Positions 60,412-64,000 of a stretch of 64,000 nucleotides of DNA are shown piece after piece. The position numbers and the translations under genes are program-made. Numbering within the stretch: position 1 is the first letter of the stretch; every line of letters starts with the position of its first letter. The notes beneath the pieces are model-generated. The model did no database searches, was not told the origin of the DNA, and saw only the letters and a list, made by a program, of their open reading frames with translations. Location of the stretch: NCBI GenBank assembly GCA_025055175.1, contig JANWYT010000031.1, positions 62,001 to 126,000 on the forward strand. The letters are read 5' to 3'. This stretch comes from Anaerolineae bacterium. Lineage in GTDB: Bacteria > Chloroflexota > Anaerolineae > Aggregatilineales > Phototrophicaceae.

Positions 60412-61017
60412 TTAGCCTCCCCCGAAGATGGTGCTGAGCTGACCAGTCAGGATGGCCAGGCTGGTCAGGATGGCTGCCCCGTAGAGCGCTCCAAGCGTCA
60501 CCACGACAAAGCCCTGACCGAGGGCCATCAGGCCACTGAGCAAGCGCGGGCGCGTCAGCGCGCCGTCAGGGCGACGACGGACAGCGTACTGGAAGTACAT
60601 CAGCGAGCTGACGACGCCGACGAAGATCAGCAGCGTCTCAGCCAAGCCATTAGGCGAAGGCGTGGCTGTCTGGGCCATCAAGGGCAGCAGCGTGCCGCTG
60701 ATGGCGCCGATCAGGGCAACGGCTGAGCCGACGGCGATCAGCAAGGCCAGAGCTAGGTTGCTGATGGGCGTGAGGAAGCGCAGCGGCTTGAGCAGCAGCA
60801 GAGCCACCAAGATCAGCCCACCGATCAGCAGCAGCGCGTTCAGCGGATCGCCATCGACCAGCGGCAGGATGACGCCTTCGACGGTGGCAATCACGGTGAA
60901 GGCGGCCGCCAGACCGACGAAAGCGTACATGGCTAGGCGGAACAGCCAATTATCGCCCAGCAGGTAACTGAGGACGATCAGACTGAGGGCGAAGCTGAGC
61001 AGGGTCTCCAAGCTCAT
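60412..61017 (-). CDS. Six-span integral membrane protein, function unknown
   Basis: A 201-residue protein with about six hydrophobic segments covering nearly the whole length (starting [19 protein letters not shown]) and short polar loops, the longest near residues 147-160 (RRRPDGALTRPR). No transporter signature is recognised. It begins in a 4-bp overlap with the SH3 protein gene and ends 4 bp before the MutL-like gene, so all are one operon. It may anchor the SH3 protein and the MutL-like protein at the membrane; that is inference. Confidence 0.7.
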   Translation of the reverse strand: MSLETLLSFALSLIVLSYLLGDNWLFRLAMYAFVGLAAAFTVIATVEGVILPLVDGDPLNALLLIGGLILVALLLLKPLRFLTPISNLALALLIAVGSAVALIGAISGTLLPLMAQTATPSPNGLAETLLIFVGVVSSLMYFQYAVRRRPDGALTRPRLLSGLMALGQGFVVVTLGALYGAAILTSLAILTGQLSTIFGGG

Positions 61018-64000
61018 GAGCGCCTCCGACGGATGAGCGTGCGGATCAGGACGTACAGGTTCGAGAAACCAATCATGAAGACAGCCGCCAGCGTGGCCAG
61101 GGTGAAGGCGCCGTAGCGGATGCTGCCCGATGTGGCCTGGTCAGTCGGGCCTCCGAGCAGCTCAGGAGTGCTTTCAAGACTGGGAGTGGGCGTAGGCGTC
61201 TGAGTAGGACGCGCAGTGGCCGTCGGAGCGGGCCTGGTGGGCGTGCTGCTGGCGAGTGCTTCAGTGGCTTCAGTGGGGGTACTGGTGGCGAGCGTAGCTA
61301 AAGGCGTAGAGCTAGCTGCTACACTCAGCTCGCTGATAGGCCGCTCAGCAATCTCTACGACGAAGGCTTCTAGCCAAGCTAACTGGCCATCGGGCAGCAC
61401 CACTTGCCACCAGCTTTGGTCGGCGTTGGGGCGCAGTACGCGCAGCACGACCCCCTCATCCAGCGTACTGACGACGCTGCCGCTGACTTCAGGCTGATCC
61501 AGCGCTTCGATCGGGCCTGCGACGATGACGCGCGCCGTCAGGATGTTAGGCGCTGTGGCGGTAGCTTGCTGAGATGGGGAGCGCAGCTTAGCCAGGCGCG
61601 ACGGCTGTGGGGCGCTACTACGCCGTTCGAGGTCTTCTGGCGGGCGTTCTTCGAGGCGCACCAGGCCGGCGGAGACCCAACCCACGCGCCCATCAGGCAG
61701 GATGATGTTCACCCAATCGCCTGCATCGTTCGTCCTCAGGACGCGCACCAGCGTTCCGCGCGCGATGCGCGTGACGATAGCTGCCTGGGTGCTGGGCAAT
61801 TCGCGCACGTTCAGGTTGTCGGCGGTGACGATGGCCACCAGCACAAGCTGCGGGCCGAGCGGCGTAGCCGTGACTTCCGTCGTGGGGGTGAAGGTAGGCG
61901 AAGGCGTGAAGGTGGGCGGCAGGGTGGGGCGAAGCAGGGCTGTCGGCGTGGGCAGCGGCGTGTTGCTGGGGGTCAGACTGGGCGTCGGCGTGTCGGTGGC
62001 CAGCGGCGTCTCGGTGGGCGTGAGCGTGGGCGTGCTGCTGGGCGTAGGGCTGAACAACGGCGTCTGCGTTGGCCTAGGGGTGTTGGTAGGCGTCGGCGTG
62101 TTGGTGGCCGTAGGCGTAGGCGTGGGCAGGATCGCCTGAGGGTTGAGGGCGCGCAAGAGGCGGTCGTAGGCCAGAGCGTCGCCGATCCCCACCAGGTAGC
62201 CGCTGACGTTGGGGCTGCTGACCAGATAAGGCAGGCTGAAGGGCAGAGCCGAATAGCCGACAGCGACTACGAAGGGCGCGCGAGTGTTGGGCGACACCTG
62301 TTCTAACCAGGCGCGCACTTGCTCGGCGTCTTCGCTGATGAGGATGATCGCCGCCAACTGATCCAGCGAGTCTAGAGACAGGCCACTAGGCTGGCCTTCG
62401 TAGGTCTTGCTGAAGAAGGTGCGCGGATCGCGGGCCATGTTGCGCAGGCCAATTACCCCACCCGTCAGGTAGGGCGCACGGACGATCTGCAAGCCCTCCA
62501 GGTCTGCCAGCAGCGCAGGAGCGCGCAGGGCTGCCACCGCATTGCTGCTGACGATGATTGGGCGCAAGCGCTTAGCCTGCAAGTGGCGGAACAGGGCTAG
62601 CGTCAAGCCATCCAACTCTTGAGAAGCGCCCGCCCCGTATTCCAGCGCCACCAGCACCGCGTTGCCAGCAGCCATCATGTCCAGGCGGACGAAGGCGCTC
62701 ATGCCATTATCTTCCTGGCTGAAGCTGGTTGGCGGCTCGCTGACCGAGACGTTGAGGGCGACGGGCGTCATAGCGGCCATCAGCAGGATGAGGGCCACCA
62801 ACAGGCGGCCCAAATCAGGCAGGCGGCGGGCGCGCCGCTGGGGCGCAGGGCCTTTGAGGATATCTTCGATCACCTGGGCGCGCTCGGCTTGTAGCGGGCT
62901 GAGGCGCAGGCCGAGGGCAGCGCTGTGGGCGCGCAGCGGATCAATCAGAGTGGCCGAAGCCAGCGTCGAGGCCATATCAGGGACGAGTTCCTGTAAGCTG
63001 GATGGGCTTTCCGCTTCTCCGCGCGAGGTACTAATGTTGAGGCCCATCTGGTGCAGAGCCTGCAAGCGTTCGTCCAGCGTCTCAATTGGTCGATCTTGCT
63101 GGGTGCGCACCAGGGCAGCGGCGCTGCGCTGGCGGCTGGGAGCGCTGGCAGCAGCGCGCAGGGCGCGCACCAGCTCGTTCTCATCTTCTTCGGCGGGGAC
63201 AGTGGGCATGGCCGCGCGGCGCGCCGAGGGCGTGGGCGGCTCAGCGGGGCGATCCGCGCTCAGGGCCAACAAAGCGTCTAGGTCAACCTCGGCTTCTTTG
63301 GGCGACTGAGCTTCCGTCTGAGCAGCGGGCTGTTCACCCAGCGCACCGAGCAAATCGTCCAGATCGTCCACTAGGCTCAGCGGCTCGTTCATCGCTTCAG
63401 CGCTCGATGGTGGACTGCTGCTCATGTCGCTCAGCAGGGCGTCCAAGTCGTCCAGCGTCAGCGAGGGCTGTTCTGTGCGCAGCTCATCAACATCAAAGTC
63501 AGCGCTGGCAGACCGCAACCATTCAGTGTCCACAGTTATGTCGTCAGGCGCAGGGACGCTGGCGTCTTTTCCGCGCTCAGCGAGCGGCCCAGTCTGCGGC
63601 AAAGAAGTGATCGTCTGTATGCTGCTCAGCCAGTCAGGTTCAGGGTCGCTGATGTCCTGGCTCAGACTTTCATCGAAGAAGCCCCAGTCGCTCTCCTCGC
63701 GGGTGCTACCCAGCGGCTCGGACTGAGCCACGAAGCCCCAGTCGCTCTCGTCTTGGGTGCTGCCTAGCGGCGGCGCAGCATCGAAGAAGCCCCAGTCGCT
63801 CTCATCTTGGGTGCTGTCTGGCGGCGCAGCTTGGGCCATGAAGTCCCAATCGGAGTCGCTGAGGGCAGCCTGCGGCTCAGCCGCACCCAAGTCATCAGGG
63901 ACATCTTCGCCCAAGTCGGCCATCCAACTCGGCAGCGCGGGTTCTGCTGTAGATTGTTGGGATACAGCGCCGAAGTCGTCGGGCAGGTCGGCCATCCAAT
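61014..64000 (-). CDS. Large two-span protein with two bacterial SH3 domains, N terminus cut by the right window edge
   Basis: At least 994 residues are visible and the frame is still open at the window edge. A start codon at 63995 is unlikely, because the codon before it reads Trp and WMADL recurs about 23 residues later, so the repeat continues upstream. Visible parts: acidic repeats with SDWGF units, a disordered region, and a membrane span in the middle ([17 protein letters not shown]). An extracytoplasmic alpha/beta region follows, then a Thr/Pro linker and two SH3-like domains ([14 protein letters not shown] and then [14 protein letters not shown]). A last membrane span ([20 protein letters not shown]) is followed by a basic tail. 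SH3-like domains of this type bind wall or glycan. It is upstream of the six-span gene. Confidence 0.8.
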   Translation of the reverse strand, partial: WMADLPDDFGAVSQQSTAEPALPSWMADLGEDVPDDLGAAEPQAALSDSDWDFMAQAAPPDSTQDESDWGFFDAAPPLGSTQDESDWGFVAQSEPLGSTREESDWGFFDESLSQDISDPEPDWLSSIQTITSLPQTGPLAERGKDASVPAPDDITVDTEWLRSASADFDVDELRTEQPSLTLDDLDALLSDMSSSPPSSAEAMNEPLSLVDDLDDLLGALGEQPAAQTEAQSPKEAEVDLDALLALSADRPAEPPTPSARRAAMPTVPAEEDENELVRALRAAASAPSRQRSAAALVRTQQDRPIETLDERLQALHQMGLNISTSRGEAESPSSLQELVPDMASTLASATLIDPLRAHSAALGLRLSPLQAERAQVIEDILKGPAPQRRARRLPDLGRLLVALILLMAAMTPVALNVSVSEPPTSFSQEDNGMSAFVRLDMMAAGNAVLVALEYGAGASQELDGLTLALFRHLQAKRLRPIIVSSNAVAALRAPALLADLEGLQIVRAPYLTGGVIGLRNMARDPRTFFSKTYEGQPSGLSLDSLDQLAAIILISEDAEQVRAWLEQVSPNTRAPFVVAVGYSALPFSLPYLVSSPNVSGYLVGIGDALAYDRLLRALNPQAILPTPTPTATNTPTPTNTPRPTQTPLFSPTPSSTPTLTPTETPLATDTPTPSLTPSNTPLPTPTALLRPTLPPTFTPSPTFTPTTEVTATPLGPQLVLVAIVTADNLNVRELPSTQAAIVTRIARGTLVRVLRTNDAGDWVNIILPDGRVGWVSAGLVRLEERPPEDLERRSSAPQPSRLAKLRSPSQQATATAPNILTARVIVAGPIEALDQPEVSGSVVSTLDEGVVLRVLRPNADQSWWQVVLPDGQLAWLEAFVVEIAERPISELSVAASSTPLATLATSTPTEATEALASSTPTRPAPTATARPTQTPTPTPSLESTPELLGGPTDQATSGSIRYGAFTLATLAAVFMIGFSNLYVLIRTLIRRRRS
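61870..62130 (-). repeat. Low-complexity Thr/Pro-encoding stretch
   Basis: The plus strand is an almost continuous run of GGCGTNGG and GTGGGCGT words. Translated on the minus strand it gives repeated TPTPT and PTxTP units, an extended extracytoplasmic linker between the membrane-proximal domain and the SH3 pair. It is prone to slippage and misassembly. Confidence 0.7.
63654..63869 (-). repeat. Four 54-bp tandem repeats in the SH3 protein gene
   Basis: The word GCCCCAGTCG recurs at 63681, 63735 and 63789, and a variant (GTCCCAATCG) at 63843, each 54 bp apart. Each unit encodes 18 residues with an ESDWGF or SDWDF core and an acidic/Pro linker. The three inner copies are nearly identical, pointing to recent tandem duplication. 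Confidence 0.85.

Noticed and set aside
61404-62306. A 300-codon plus-strand frame over the SH3 protein gene
   Set aside because: The translation is dominated by Arg/Gly/Gln from the Thr/Pro-encoding repeats read backwards. It is a shadow of the low-complexity linker.

Overview
The window looks like chromosomal core and near-core sequence from a filamentous-type Chloroflexota bacterium, probably of the Anaerolineae or a related class. That placement is inferred from gene content: long GAF-domain signalling proteins, VWA and FHA proteins, a DUF6391 protein, a stand-alone glutamate-mutase-L-like protein, Thr/Pro-rich linkers, and GT39-like membrane glycosyltransferases with an added C-terminal beta domain. 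No 16S gene or other phylogenetic marker is present to prove it. GC content is fairly high and genes are densely packed, with many ATGA stop/start overlaps. I found no tRNA, rRNA, CRISPR array, insertion sequence or phage gene.

Layout, left to right. (1) 1-4964: the start of holA (cut by the left edge), a DUF6391 gene, glycerate kinase, EF-P and two envelope proteins. (2) 4955-9096: a PAS histidine kinase downstream of a PBP1C-type peptidoglycan synthase. (3) 9432-24587: a surface-polysaccharide region with an HAD phosphatase, rmlA, a CpsD-like kinase, membrane glycosyltransferases, an FAD oxidoreductase, rmlD and two GT2 enzymes. A Ser/Thr kinase fused to an FGE-sulfatase domain interrupts it. 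(4) 24565-34074: rnhB, a phosphoribosyltransferase, two VWA-FHA proteins, and a SWIM-domain gene coupled to a SNF2 helicase. (5) 34351-53953: a nine-gene same-strand signalling operon. (6) 54033-55826: a small STAS-like gene and a REC-histidine kinase. (7) 55823-64000: a six-gene leftward envelope operon including a MutL-like ASKHA protein, an LPDTG protein and a large SH3 protein cut by the right edge.

The most unusual part is the operon at 34-54 kb. It starts with two single-domain receivers. Five GAF proteins follow that have no kinase or other output domain, and all five end at the same point within an incomplete GAF fold. Next is a hybrid histidine kinase of about 2725 residues with a periplasmic sensor, HAMP, about ten GAF modules, one PAS, HisKA, HATPase and two receivers. 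Last is threonine synthase carrying a complete receiver domain at its C terminus. That receiver resembles the last receiver of the giant kinase (35 identities in 81 ungapped positions, counted by hand), which suggests a local duplication and fusion. The arrangement suggests a multi-input phosphorelay that may act directly on an enzyme of amino-acid biosynthesis. This is inference from architecture; nothing in the sequence proves that the receiver controls the enzyme.

Promoters follow the usual sigma-70-like pattern, with TANAAT-type -10 boxes upstream of many transcription units. I saw no convincing intrinsic terminators, and three convergent gene pairs overlap at their stop codons.
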